From NCBI GenBank assembly GCA_963843745.1, contig CAWJLP010000007.1, forward strand, positions 744,001-808,000: 64,000 nt of DNA. Reading direction: 5' to 3'. Numbering within the stretch: position 1 is the first letter of the stretch; every line of letters begins with the position of its first letter. Under the pieces are notes generated by a model, which searched no databases, was not told the origin of the DNA, and worked only from the letters and a program-made list of their open reading frames with translations. Shown in pieces: positions 23,708 through 32,186 of this stretch. This DNA comes from Trebonia sp963843745 (GTDB lineage Bacteria; Actinomycetota; Actinomycetes; Streptosporangiales; Streptosporangiaceae). Both the position numbers and the translations under genes were made by a program.

Positions 23708-25966
23708 TCAAGGCCGTGCTTCGTGGCTAGTGCCGGTGGAGGCCGAGATGGGTCGGCCGCGGGCTTCGGCCAGGCCGATGCGGGTGTTCAGCCGGCGCAG
23801 CGGTGCGGGTGCGTACCACGCGGCACGACCGAGTATCCGCTGGCAGGCCGGCACCAGCACGGCGCGTACGAGCGTCGCGTCGATGAGCACCGCGAACCCT
23901 GCGCCGATGCCGAATAGCTGCAGGAAGCTGACTGTCGCTGCGGCGAAGGCGAAGAAGCTCACCGCGACCAGCGCCGCGGCGGTGGTGACGATGCGGCCGC
24001 TGCGGGTCAGCCCGTCGGTGACCGCGGTGCGGTTGTCGCGGCCCTGGTCGTGCAGCTCCTTGATGCGGCTGAACACGATGACCTCGTAGTCCATGGACAG
24101 GCCGAAGACGATGCAGAACAGCAGCACCAGCATGCTGGTGTCCAGCGGCAGCGCGGTGAAGTGCAGCGCCCCGGACAGGTGCCCCTCCTGGAAGATCCAC
24201 ACCAGCAGCCCGGCGGTCGCGGCGAGGGTGACGCCGTTGAGCACGAGGGCGCGGATCGGCTGCACCACGGACCCGGTGAACAGGAACAGCACGAGGAACG
24301 TGGTGAGCACGATGAGCAGTGCGGCCAGCGGCAGCCGGGTGCCGATCGCGTGCGTGGTGTCGATCAGCTCGGCGGTCTGGCCGCCGACGTAGACGCGGAC
24401 GCCGTCCGGGCCAGGCAGGTCGCGTACGGTCCGCACCAGGTCCTTCGAGGCATTCGAGCGCGGATCGGCCGCGCTCCCGACGGACAGCCGCTGCGCCGTG
24501 GGACGCGCGAGGGTCGGGTCGGCGGAGTTCGGGACGGCCTTCCCGTGAATGAACGTCGCGACGCTGGCCTCGACGCGCGCGACACCGGCCAGGTCGGAGA
24601 GGCGGGTCGCGTAGGCGGTCAGCGCGGCGCGGTCCAGCGGGCCGTCGATAACAACGTTCAGCGCGGTGGCGCTGTTGCCGGTGAAGTCCTCGCGCAGCAC
24701 GTCGCCCACCGCCCTGCTCTGCGTGGTGGCCGGCAGCACCCGGTCGTCCGGCGTGCCGAACTGGACGTGCCGCAACGGCAGTGCGAGCAGCATCAGCACG
24801 GCGAGCACCGGGATCGCGAAGAGCGCCGGGCGGCGCATAACCTGCCCGGCGAGCCGTCCCCAGAACGGCGCGGCGGTGGACGGCTCGCGGTTGCGCGCCC
24901 ACGGCAGCCGGCCGGAGTTCACGCGCCGGCCCAGCACGGCCAGCAGCGCGGGCAGCACCACGACCGCGGCGGCCACCGAGATGAGCACCACGCCGATCCC
25001 GGCGTAGGCGAACGAGCGCAGGAAGTACAACGGGAAGATCAGCAGCACCGCGAGCGCGGCCACGACCGTCGCGCCGCTGAACACGATCGTGCGCCCGGCC
25101 GTCTGCACGCTGCGCACGACCGCCCGCGCCGGCTCCTGCCCGCGCCCGAGCTCCTCCCGGAAGCGGCTGACCATCAACAGCGAGTAGTCGATGCCCAGCG
25201 CCAGGCCGAGCGCGGTGGTCAAGTTGATCGCGTAGATCGACACGCTGGTCACCGAGCCGAGCACGAACAGCTCGGCGAACGTGCCGAGGATCGCGATCCC
25301 ACCGATCGCCAGGGGCAACAGCGCGGCCACGACACTGCCGAACGCCAACACCAGCAGCGCCAGGATGATCGGCACGGCAATCCCCTCGGCGATGCCCAGG
25401 CTCTTGCCGACCTGTTTCGTGATGTCATTGCCGATCGCCGCGCTGCCGCCGACCGTAACCTCGACCTGCCCGCTGCGCGAACGCAGGCTCGCCACCTCCG
25501 ACGAGCTGAGATCGAGGTCGCTCCTGGTGCTGCCCAGGACGAGCGCGTACGTGCCGTCCTTGGACCTCAAGCCAGGATTGCGCGTCTGCCAGTAGGACAC
25601 CACGTTCGACACGCCCGGCACCGCCGCAAGACGGCTCGCCGCCTCGGCGCCCGCTGCTCGCGCGGGCGCGTCGTCAACCGTCCCTGACTCGGCGTGGACG
25701 AGCAGGACGACACCAACGGAGCCACCGAAACGCTGATCGGTCAGCGTCTGCGCGGTTGTCGACCCGGCACCCGGATCCTGGAACCCGCCGGTCTTCAGCT
25801 TGCCGAACGCCCCCAACCCCAGCACGCCGAACCCGACCACGGCCAGCATCGCCACGACCAGCACCAGACGGGCGCGGCGGACCACGAAACTTCCTACCGG
25901 CCCGGTCATCGAGCGCCCCTGCCCATTGCCCCGCAGGGCCGGGCCCCGGCTTTTTGCAGTGGTCAT
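23708..25966 (-). CDS. MMPL/RND-family membrane transporter
   Basis: 752 residues from ATG 25966, with GGGAG upstream. Two repeats of an N-terminal helix, a large extracytoplasmic domain and a five-helix bundle give about 12 membrane segments, as in MMPL exporters. The conserved IDYSLLMVSRFREELGRG after the fourth helix and the second-half DYEVIVFSRIKELHDQGRDN are the family landmarks. MMPL proteins export lipids or antibiotics using the proton gradient. It starts 73 bases downstream of promoter element B, itself directly downstream of the LAL regulator at 26.2-29.0 kb. Confidence 0.9.
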   Translation of the reverse strand: MTTAKSRGPALRGNGQGRSMTGPVGSFVVRRARLVLVVAMLAVVGFGVLGLGAFGKLKTGGFQDPGAGSTTAQTLTDQRFGGSVGVVLLVHAESGTVDDAPARAAGAEAASRLAAVPGVSNVVSYWQTRNPGLRSKDGTYALVLGSTRSDLDLSSSEVASLRSRSGQVEVTVGGSAAIGNDITKQVGKSLGIAEGIAVPIILALLVLAFGSVVAALLPLAIGGIAILGTFAELFVLGSVTSVSIYAINLTTALGLALGIDYSLLMVSRFREELGRGQEPARAVVRSVQTAGRTIVFSGATVVAALAVLLIFPLYFLRSFAYAGIGVVLISVAAAVVVLPALLAVLGRRVNSGRLPWARNREPSTAAPFWGRLAGQVMRRPALFAIPVLAVLMLLALPLRHVQFGTPDDRVLPATTQSRAVGDVLREDFTGNSATALNVVIDGPLDRAALTAYATRLSDLAGVARVEASVATFIHGKAVPNSADPTLARPTAQRLSVGSAADPRSNASKDLVRTVRDLPGPDGVRVYVGGQTAELIDTTHAIGTRLPLAALLIVLTTFLVLFLFTGSVVQPIRALVLNGVTLAATAGLLVWIFQEGHLSGALHFTALPLDTSMLVLLFCIVFGLSMDYEVIVFSRIKELHDQGRDNRTAVTDGLTRSGRIVTTAAALVAVSFFAFAAATVSFLQLFGIGAGFAVLIDATLVRAVLVPACQRILGRAAWYAPAPLRRLNTRIGLAEARGRPISASTGTSHEARP

Positions 25967-26038
25967 GTCATGCTCCCTTGGCTGCTGACCCCGGTGGCTG
26001 GGGCCCAGCCCGGCCCTGTTGGCCCGGCTCTTTGGGGA

Positions 26039-26127
26039 ACGGTACGAATTCGGGTGGCCGTGGGGCGTCACCCGAAGGTGCCTGCCAGGTGGAATGTCGC
26101 GGCGCGGCGCGCCCTCACCCGAAGGTG
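26039..26127 (-). promoter_or_regulatory. LAL-regulon promoter element, copy B
   Basis: Minus strand: box 2 CACCTTCGGGTG (26116-26127), ATTCCAC (26089-26095), box 1 CACCTTCGGGTG (26069-26080), TACCGT (26039-26044). Box spacing is 47 bases, as in copies A and C. It fills the space between the LAL stop (26154) and the MMPL start (25966), so the neighbouring LAL protein is the obvious candidate activator. Confidence 0.75.
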
Positions 26128-26153
26128 CTACCGGCGCCGGCTGGGGTGCGGTG

Positions 26154-28982
26154 TCAGGGGGTCAGGCCCAGGTCGCGTGCGCGAGCTACGGCCTCGGTCC
26201 GGTTGGCCGCGCCGAGCTTGCCCAGGACGTGGGTCACGTGCTTTTTGACCGTGTCGAGCGCCACGAATAGGTCGTGGGCGATGCGCTGGTTGGACTTGCC
26301 CGCGGCGAGCAGCCGCAGCACCTCCAGCTCACGGCCGGTCAGCGGCTCGATCAGGCCCGGCGGCGCGGCGGCGGCTCGTATCCGCGGTGGCACGGCGCCT
26401 GCCGGGCCGCAGGCGCGCAACAGCGCGGCCAGGTAGCGGGGGTCGATGCGGCGAGCCGCGTGCTGCTGGCCCGGCCGGGCAGCGGCCAGCTGGGTGAGCA
26501 GCGCGTGCATCGGCGCGCCCTCATCGGCGAAGACCCGGATGTAGCCGTGCCTGCGGGCGAGCGTGAGCGCCTCGGTCAGCGCGCCGAGGGCGCCGGCGTG
26601 ATCGCCGCGGGCGGCCAGCGCCAGCGACCGCAGCGCCTGGATCTCGATGACGCTGCCGACCCGGTCCTGGCTGGCCGCGGCGTCGAGCAGCCGCTCCAGG
26701 AGGGCGAGTGCCGGGCCGGGGTCGTTTTGGGCGAGCAGCACCCGGGCCAGCACCAGATACGCCGGCTCCCGTGGGTAATCTGGCTCGTCGTCTGTGCCGA
26801 GGCCATCAGCAGTCGTCCACCGGGCGGCGGCGTGGATGTCGCCCTGGGCCAGCAGCAGCCGCGCCCGCTGCGACGGCACCGGGTTGAACAGGGTGATCAC
26901 CTGCGGGCTCAGCCCAGCCTGCCCGGCCTCACCCATCGCCGCCAAGGCCCCGGCCGCGTCACCCTGCGCGTGCCGGATCCGGGCCACGACAGCCAGGCCT
27001 GTGGCCAGCGCCGGGGTGAAGGCAAGCTGCCGGCACAGCGTGACCCCGCGGGTGGCGTGGTCAAGGGCGGCGGTCAGCTCGTTCCGCTCGTACAGGACCT
27101 GGGCCAGGCCCACGTGCGCCGGACCCGTGAGGGCTGTCTGGCTGCTCTCACCGAAGGTGTCCAGCGCTTGCCGGCAGGTCGCCAGTGCCGCATCCAAGTT
27201 GCCCTGGGCCCGCTGCACCTGGCCCAGGTCGTACCAAACGCGCATGGGGAGAAAGCCGGCGAACAGCGCGCCGACGGCCCGCCGCTCGGCGAGCACCTCT
27301 GCCAGGCCGCGCTCGGCTGGCCCGAGCCGGCCGTCCAGCCAGTCCGTCACCGCCCCGTTCCAGCGCACGAAGGAGCGCAGCAGCCACTCGTCCTCACCCA
27401 GCTGGGCCAGGGCCTGCCGGTTGTAGCCGTCCGCGAGGGCGACGTCACCGCGCAGCCGCGCGAGCGAGGCGCGCAGGAACGCGATCCCCGCCGGGACATT
27501 GGCCAGCACGCTCACCGGCCGCCCGGCGGGGTCCTCATACGGTTCGCCGCCGCTGACCGCGAAGCCGCGCTCGGCGTCATCGAGCAGGGCCTCGAGTGTT
27601 TCCAGCTGGAAGCCCTGGGCGGCGCCGTACGCCTGAGCCAGGCACAGGCGCGGCCGGTCGCGCACCGATTCCGCCGGCAGCGCCGACAGCCAGCGGCGCA
27701 GGGTCGCGCCCTCGCTGCGGCCGAGCAGCGTCTCGACGTGCCGCTCGGCCAGCCGCGCCGCCCAGGCCGGGTCCCCGGCGGCCAGCGCGTGCCGCACCGC
27801 GTCATCGGCCAGGTCACGCTCCTCGCACCAAGCGGCCGCGGCCCGGTGCAGCGCCTGCACCCGGCCGGGCTGCTCAGCCTGCAGCCGGGCGCGCAGCAGA
27901 TCGGCGAACAGGTGATGGTAGCGCCACCAGCCGCGCACCTCATCCAGCGGCACCAAGAACAGGCCCGCCCGCTCGATGCCGGCCAGCATCGCCTGGCTGC
28001 CGGGCCGGCCGGTGACCGCGTCACACAGCGCCCCGGTCAAACGCTCCAGCACCGAGGTCTCCAGCAGGAACGCGCGCACCTCGCTGGTCTGGCGGTCGAG
28101 GACCTCATCGGTCAGGTAGTCCAGCACGAAGCGGTGGCTGCCGTTGAACGCCGCCACGAACCCGGCCGGATCCGCGTGTCCCCGCAGCGACAGCGCGGCC
28201 AGCTGCAGTCCCGCCGCCCACCCTTCGGTGCGGGCCGTCAGGGTCTCCGCCGCCGCGGCCGGCAGGCCCGGCCCCGCCGCCCCGCCCAGCAGCGCCGCCG
28301 CCTCTTCGGGGGTGAAGCGCAGGTCGGCGGCGCGCAGCTCAGCCAGCTGGCCGCGGGCCCGCAGCCGCGCCAGCGGCAGCGGAGGGTCAGCCCGGCCGGA
28401 CACCACGACCCGCAGGCCCGGCGGCAGATTTTCCAGCAAGAACGCCACCGACTCGTGCACTGGCCCGGAGTCAACCAGATGGTAGTCATCCAGGATCAGC
28501 AGCACTTCATCCGGGCCGGGATCGGCGGCCAGCTCATTGACCAGAGCCGCCACCAGCCCGGCCAGAGAACCCGGGGGCGGCGGGCCCACCCGCCCGGCCA
28601 GCCCCGGCCGGGCTCGGTCCAGCGCAGCCACCGCGTGGCGCCAGAACCGGGCCGGGTCGCTGTCGCCGCCATCCAGGCCGAGCCACGCCACCGGGTGCCC
28701 GTCACCGCGGGCCCAGTCGGCCAGCAGCGCCGTTTTGCCGAATCCCGCCGGAGCGCACACCAGCATCCGGCCTCTGGCCAGCCCCTCGCCCAGCGCCTCC
28801 ACCAGACGCGGGCGCGGCACAAAACCCGGCTGCGGCCGGGGCACATGCAGCTTTGTCGCCAGCAGGGCATCCTGCCCGGACACGGCGGCCCCCGGAGGGG
28901 CCGCCACCGACGGGTCAGCCGTCGGTGACCTACCGCCCAGGCCAACGGGCTTAGCGCGCCGAAGCGTGCCACTGTCCGTCAT
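26154..28982 (-). CDS. LAL-type LuxR regulator (MalT-like ATPase)
   Basis: 942 residues from ATG 28982 (GGAG ten bases upstream; GTG 28997 is the alternative). N-terminal conserved ATKLHVPRPQPGFVPRPRL, Walker A APAGFGKT at about 77-84, Walker B LLILDDYHLV near 165, an alpha-helical TPR-like middle, and a C-terminal LuxR HTH (LTGRELEVLRLLAAGKSNQR then VKKHVTHVLGKLGAANRTEA). MalT-type proteins activate transcription when ATP and an inducer drive oligomerisation. Its stop lies 27 bases upstream of element B's nearer box, so it probably activates the adjacent MMPL operon. About 60% similar by eye to the LAL at 43.1 kb. Confidence 0.92.
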   Translation of the reverse strand: MTDSGTLRRAKPVGLGGRSPTADPSVAAPPGAAVSGQDALLATKLHVPRPQPGFVPRPRLVEALGEGLARGRMLVCAPAGFGKTALLADWARGDGHPVAWLGLDGGDSDPARFWRHAVAALDRARPGLAGRVGPPPPGSLAGLVAALVNELAADPGPDEVLLILDDYHLVDSGPVHESVAFLLENLPPGLRVVVSGRADPPLPLARLRARGQLAELRAADLRFTPEEAAALLGGAAGPGLPAAAAETLTARTEGWAAGLQLAALSLRGHADPAGFVAAFNGSHRFVLDYLTDEVLDRQTSEVRAFLLETSVLERLTGALCDAVTGRPGSQAMLAGIERAGLFLVPLDEVRGWWRYHHLFADLLRARLQAEQPGRVQALHRAAAAWCEERDLADDAVRHALAAGDPAWAARLAERHVETLLGRSEGATLRRWLSALPAESVRDRPRLCLAQAYGAAQGFQLETLEALLDDAERGFAVSGGEPYEDPAGRPVSVLANVPAGIAFLRASLARLRGDVALADGYNRQALAQLGEDEWLLRSFVRWNGAVTDWLDGRLGPAERGLAEVLAERRAVGALFAGFLPMRVWYDLGQVQRAQGNLDAALATCRQALDTFGESSQTALTGPAHVGLAQVLYERNELTAALDHATRGVTLCRQLAFTPALATGLAVVARIRHAQGDAAGALAAMGEAGQAGLSPQVITLFNPVPSQRARLLLAQGDIHAAARWTTADGLGTDDEPDYPREPAYLVLARVLLAQNDPGPALALLERLLDAAASQDRVGSVIEIQALRSLALAARGDHAGALGALTEALTLARRHGYIRVFADEGAPMHALLTQLAAARPGQQHAARRIDPRYLAALLRACGPAGAVPPRIRAAAAPPGLIEPLTGRELEVLRLLAAGKSNQRIAHDLFVALDTVKKHVTHVLGKLGAANRTEAVARARDLGLTP

Positions 28983-29165
28983 CTGATGTCTCCACACGGC
29001 CCGGCGGCGGCTGGGGCGCCCGCCACTGATGCTGCCAGCCTGACATCCTGCCCGGAGCCGAAAAAGGGGCAGCTTGCGAACGCACTATTCGGCCAGGCCG
29101 AACAATCTTGCGGCCGGGCACACTTCATCCGGCCGGCCGCCAGCCTGCCGGGGTACGGTTAGGAT

Positions 29166-30140
29166 GTGGAGTTGCGCCAGCTCGAAGCGTTCGTGGCAGT
29201 AGCCACCGAACTGCACTTCGGGCGGGCCGCCGAGCGGCTGCATATCGCCGCGCCGACGCTCAGCGAACTGATCCGCCGCCTCGAGCGCGAACTGGGTGCC
29301 CCGCTGTTCACCCGCACCACCCGTCAGGTCGCCCTGACCAGCGCCGGCACCGAACTGCTCACCCGCTCCAAGGTCATCCTCGACGAGGCCGCCGCCGCCA
29401 AGGCCGCGATCCGCCGCGTCGCCGACGGCGAGGCAGGCACGGTGCGGCTGGGCATCACCCCGCCCGCCGCCCCGGTGCTCGCCCCTCACCTGATCAATCT
29501 GTTCACCGCCGAAGCACCGCAGGTAACTGTCGATCTGCAGCGGATGTGGCTGCCCAATCTCCTCGACGCTGTCGCTACCGGCGATATCGATGTGGCCCTC
29601 ACCTGCGGCCCGGTCCTTGAACCAGCCGGGATCGCCACCGAGGTGTTCTGCGCCGAACCGCTCGTGGCCGGCCTGCGCCCCAGCCATCGCCTGGCCGGCC
29701 GCGACACGATCCCGCTGTCGGAACTCGCCCACGACGTGCTGGGCACCGCCCCGGAGGCCCTGTTTCCTGCGTGGGCCCTGGCCCAGCGCCAGGCACTCGA
29801 CACCGCAGGCATCGCCCCGCCGGCCATCGAGCTCGCCGACACCGACCTGGCCGCTATCCGCTGGGCCGACCAGCCCGGCATCGATTGGATCTTGCTGATC
29901 CCGTCCCTGGCGGCCGCCCACACCCAGACAGTCATCCTCCCGGTGGCGCCTCGCCAGCTCGTGCCATTCACCCTGCAATGGAACCCCAGCCGGGCACACA
30001 CCATGGCCGTGGCCCGATTCGTCCACTGTGCGCTGGCCGCCGATCTGCCGGCCGGCTGGTATACCCAGCCCGATCACCTGCACCACACCGAACCAGACCA
30101 GAACCCCGCAGGCCCCCACCCCAGCCCGCAGCGCCACTAG
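29166..30140 (+). CDS. LysR-family transcriptional regulator
   Basis: 324 residues from GTG 29166. The N-terminal winged helix-turn-helix reads ELRQLEAFVAVATELHFGRA and AAPTLSELIRRLERELGAPL, followed by a periplasmic-binding-like effector domain (GTVRLGITPPAAPVLAPHLI). It is divergent from the LAL gene, with 183 bases between them. The stop codon TAG (30138-30140) is supplied by the inverted repeat of the adjacent IS982 element, so the native C-terminus may be altered, although the effector domain looks complete. Confidence 0.88.
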   Translation: MELRQLEAFVAVATELHFGRAAERLHIAAPTLSELIRRLERELGAPLFTRTTRQVALTSAGTELLTRSKVILDEAAAAKAAIRRVADGEAGTVRLGITPPAAPVLAPHLINLFTAEAPQVTVDLQRMWLPNLLDAVATGDIDVALTCGPVLEPAGIATEVFCAEPLVAGLRPSHRLAGRDTIPLSELAHDVLGTAPEALFPAWALAQRQALDTAGIAPPAIELADTDLAAIRWADQPGIDWILLIPSLAAAHTQTVILPVAPRQLVPFTLQWNPSRAHTMAVARFVHCALAADLPAGWYTQPDHLHHTEPDQNPAGPHPSPQRH

Positions 30141-31210
30141 ATCGTTGATCGGGGAATGGGGGCTGGTCAGAGGTGGTCGTAGGCGATCAGGGAGCGCTTG
30201 ACGGGTGCGCCGATTTGCCAGTTGTGCCAGATGGCCGCGTTGAGGGCCAGCAGCCTTTGGATGATGCGGGCCCACAGGCCTGCCGGGATGCGGCCGCCGT
30301 GGCGCTCGAGCCCGAGCTGGTTCTTCAGGGTCCAGATGACGGCCTCGACGCGCTGGCGGAGCCAGTTCGGGAACGGGCGGGGCTGCTTCTCGTCCTTGCG
30401 GGCGGGCCGGACCAGGGTCAGGCGCAGGTCCTCGGCGGCGAAGAAGTCCTCGGTGTCCTGCCCGGCCAGGCCCTTGTCCGTCACGATGACGCTGCCGGGG
30501 GCGGGCCGGTTCGCCGGCTGGCGCTCCAGGGTCTGTACCGCCTGGTCCCGCTCACCGTGCAGCTTCGGGTTCGCCAGGCTGAACCCGGTCACGGTGCCCT
30601 CGCAGGTGCAGATGAGCAGCAGCTTGCAGCCCCAGTACCAGCGTGAATGGCTCGGGCAGTACCCGTACCCGGCGTGCCCGTACAGGTCAGAGCGCCTGGC
30701 TGTGACCGCGGAGGTGCCGCAGGGGACCGGGGTGGCGTCCATCAGCCGCAGCATCTCCGCGGTCGCGGGGGTGGCGTCCGCGAGCCAGCGCAGGGCCGCT
30801 TCCATGAGCGGCGCCAGGTTCCGCAGCCGCAGGTTGTACTCGCCCTGGCCCAGCAGCCGGGGGAACAGGTGCCCGACCAGCCGCGGGGCGGCGCGCAGCC
30901 AGTGCCGCTCGTCGTCGAACCGCAGCAGGACCTGCGCGACGGCGATGCAGGCGAGCTCGGCATCGGTTACGGCAGGACGGCCGCCGGGCCCGTGCCGGGC
31001 CAGTCCCCGCGCGGGAATGATCCGGTCGGTCAGTTCCACGTAAAGTGCAGTCAGAAGGGTGTCCAGGTCGGCGATCACGATGGCTTCCACAGGTCAGACG
31101 GTGTGTGAACACGCCGATTGTGGACACCCTTCGCTCACGGCACACGGATACCGGCCGGCGTGTCGCCGAACACGCCCGCTGCCAGCGGCGAAACCCCGAT
31201 CAACGATCTA
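30138..31210. mobile_element. IS982-family insertion sequence
   Basis: A 1073-bp element bounded by a perfect 17-bp inverted repeat: TAGATCGTTGATCGGGG at 30138-30154 and its complement at 31194-31210. It contains one intact transposase gene on the minus strand, and its size is typical of the family. No clear target duplication is visible in the flanks. It lies exactly at the 3' end of the LysR gene. Confidence 0.85.
30167..31090 (-). CDS. IS982-family transposase
   Basis: 307 residues filling most of the element. The DDE residues appear as Asp in RLMDATPVPCG, Asp in SVIVTDKGLAGQD and Glu in RQRVEAVIWTLKNQLG, with the preceding WYWGCKLLLICT segment typical of IS982. No frameshift or internal stop is seen, so the element may still be mobile. 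The start ATG 31090 is close to the right inverted repeat, as expected. Confidence 0.88.
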   Translation of the reverse strand: MEAIVIADLDTLLTALYVELTDRIIPARGLARHGPGGRPAVTDAELACIAVAQVLLRFDDERHWLRAAPRLVGHLFPRLLGQGEYNLRLRNLAPLMEAALRWLADATPATAEMLRLMDATPVPCGTSAVTARRSDLYGHAGYGYCPSHSRWYWGCKLLLICTCEGTVTGFSLANPKLHGERDQAVQTLERQPANRPAPGSVIVTDKGLAGQDTEDFFAAEDLRLTLVRPARKDEKQPRPFPNWLRQRVEAVIWTLKNQLGLERHGGRIPAGLWARIIQRLLALNAAIWHNWQIGAPVKRSLIAYDHL

Positions 31211-31377
31211 GGCCGCGGAACGCACCGAGGAGCTGACGCCACGGCGTAAGAGCCGCGCCGGGCCTGGCGGTCCTGTGAACGGCGATGCCGCGGGGGGCAA
31301 ACCCCATGTCGCAGGCGGGGTAGGGCAGGCCAGCCCCCGCCGGGATGGTCCCGAATAGGCGCGCCGATCACCGCAAG

Positions 31378-31434
31378 ATTCCACTCCCATGCCACCTTCG
31401 GGTGACGCCCAGCCCCTGCGTCCGCTCCTACCGT
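31378..31434 (+). promoter_or_regulatory. LAL-regulon promoter element, copy E
   Basis: On the plus strand: ATTCCAC (31378-31384), 8 bases, CACCTTCGGGTG (31393-31404), 24 bases, TACCGT (31429-31434). Spacing is identical to the other four copies; the second upstream box is absent. It points at a small frame and a YEIRV-type gene, as copy D does. The IS982 element begins about 170 bases upstream. Confidence 0.65.
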
Positions 31435-31473
31435 CCACAAATGAAGGAAACACAAGCAGCAGGAAGGACCCGA

Positions 31474-31599
31474 ATGGCTGCCCTCAGGCCCGCCCGTGCA
31501 CAGCAAGGAAGCCGCGGGTCTTCGCCGCAGGCGCAATCGGCACCGCCGGGCATGGGACGCTCCGCCACTCCGGCCGGGCGCCGGCTGGAGCTGGGGTGA
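31474..31599 (+). CDS. Small leader-like frame after element E
   Basis: 41 codons from ATG 31474 (AGGAAGG upstream), beginning MAALRPARAQQ. The copy-D operon has a matching 12-codon leader beginning MAALSPATQTT at the same place after its promoter, which suggests both frames descend from one leader. Its stop overlaps the start of the next gene (GGTGAG). It is unlikely to encode a stable protein. Confidence 0.3.
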   Translation: MAALRPARAQQGSRGSSPQAQSAPPGMGRSATPAGRRLELG

Positions 31600-32186
31600 G
31601 CGCCTCCGGCTGGCCTGCCCAGTATGAGATCCGCGTGGCGGGTGTCCTGGATGACCGGTGGGCAGCCTGGTTCGACGGCCTTCAGATCAGCGGCCAGGGC
31701 GAGGAGACGGTCATCTGCGGCCTGGTCACTGATCAGCCCGCGCTGCACGGGCTGCTGACCAAAGTCCGCGACCTCGGGCTCAGGACGAACGCGAACCGCT
31801 ATGCGCGGCGTCGCGATCAAGTCCGGGCAGACCGGGGGCCGTACAGATCCGGGGCCTTAATGGAATGGCGTCCCTGGCCGCCGGGCAGCCAGGCGAGCCA
31901 GCGGGGCAGGTACCAGTTGCGGTCGCCGAGCAAGGCCATGGCGGCGGGCATCAGCACCCCGCGCACCACGGTGGCGTCGATCAGGATCGCCGACGCCATG
32001 CCGACCCCGAACATCTTGAACTCGATCACCGAGAGCGTGGCAAACAGGGAGAACACCGACACCATGATCACCGCTGCGCTGGTCACCACGCCCGCGCTCG
32101 CGCCGATCCCGCCGATGATCGCCTCCTTGGTGGGCGCTCCCCGGGACCGGAGCTCACGGATGCGGCTGAGGATGAACACGTGGTAG
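31596..32186 (+). pseudogene. YEIRV-type small protein, C-terminus degenerate
   Basis: From GTG 31596 the frame encodes QYEIRVAGVLDDRWAAWFDG, LQISGQGEETVICGLVTDQP and ALHGLLTKVRDLGL, clearly homologous to the intact 81-residue protein at 42213-42458. After DLGL the sequence diverges (RTNANRY instead of CLICVRRLD), loses the normal stop and runs 110 codons into the antisense of the MMPL gene. It is a damaged copy whose end is probably not functional. The family is a small actinobacterial protein of unknown role that resembles a single ACT-like alpha/beta unit. Confidence 0.6.

Noticed and set aside
24050..28928. Very long open frames on the plus strand opposite the MMPL and LAL genes (545 and 884 codons)
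   Set aside because: They are antisense shadows of real minus-strand genes; translation is Gln/Arg/His/Gly-rich without any domain, as expected for high third-position GC.
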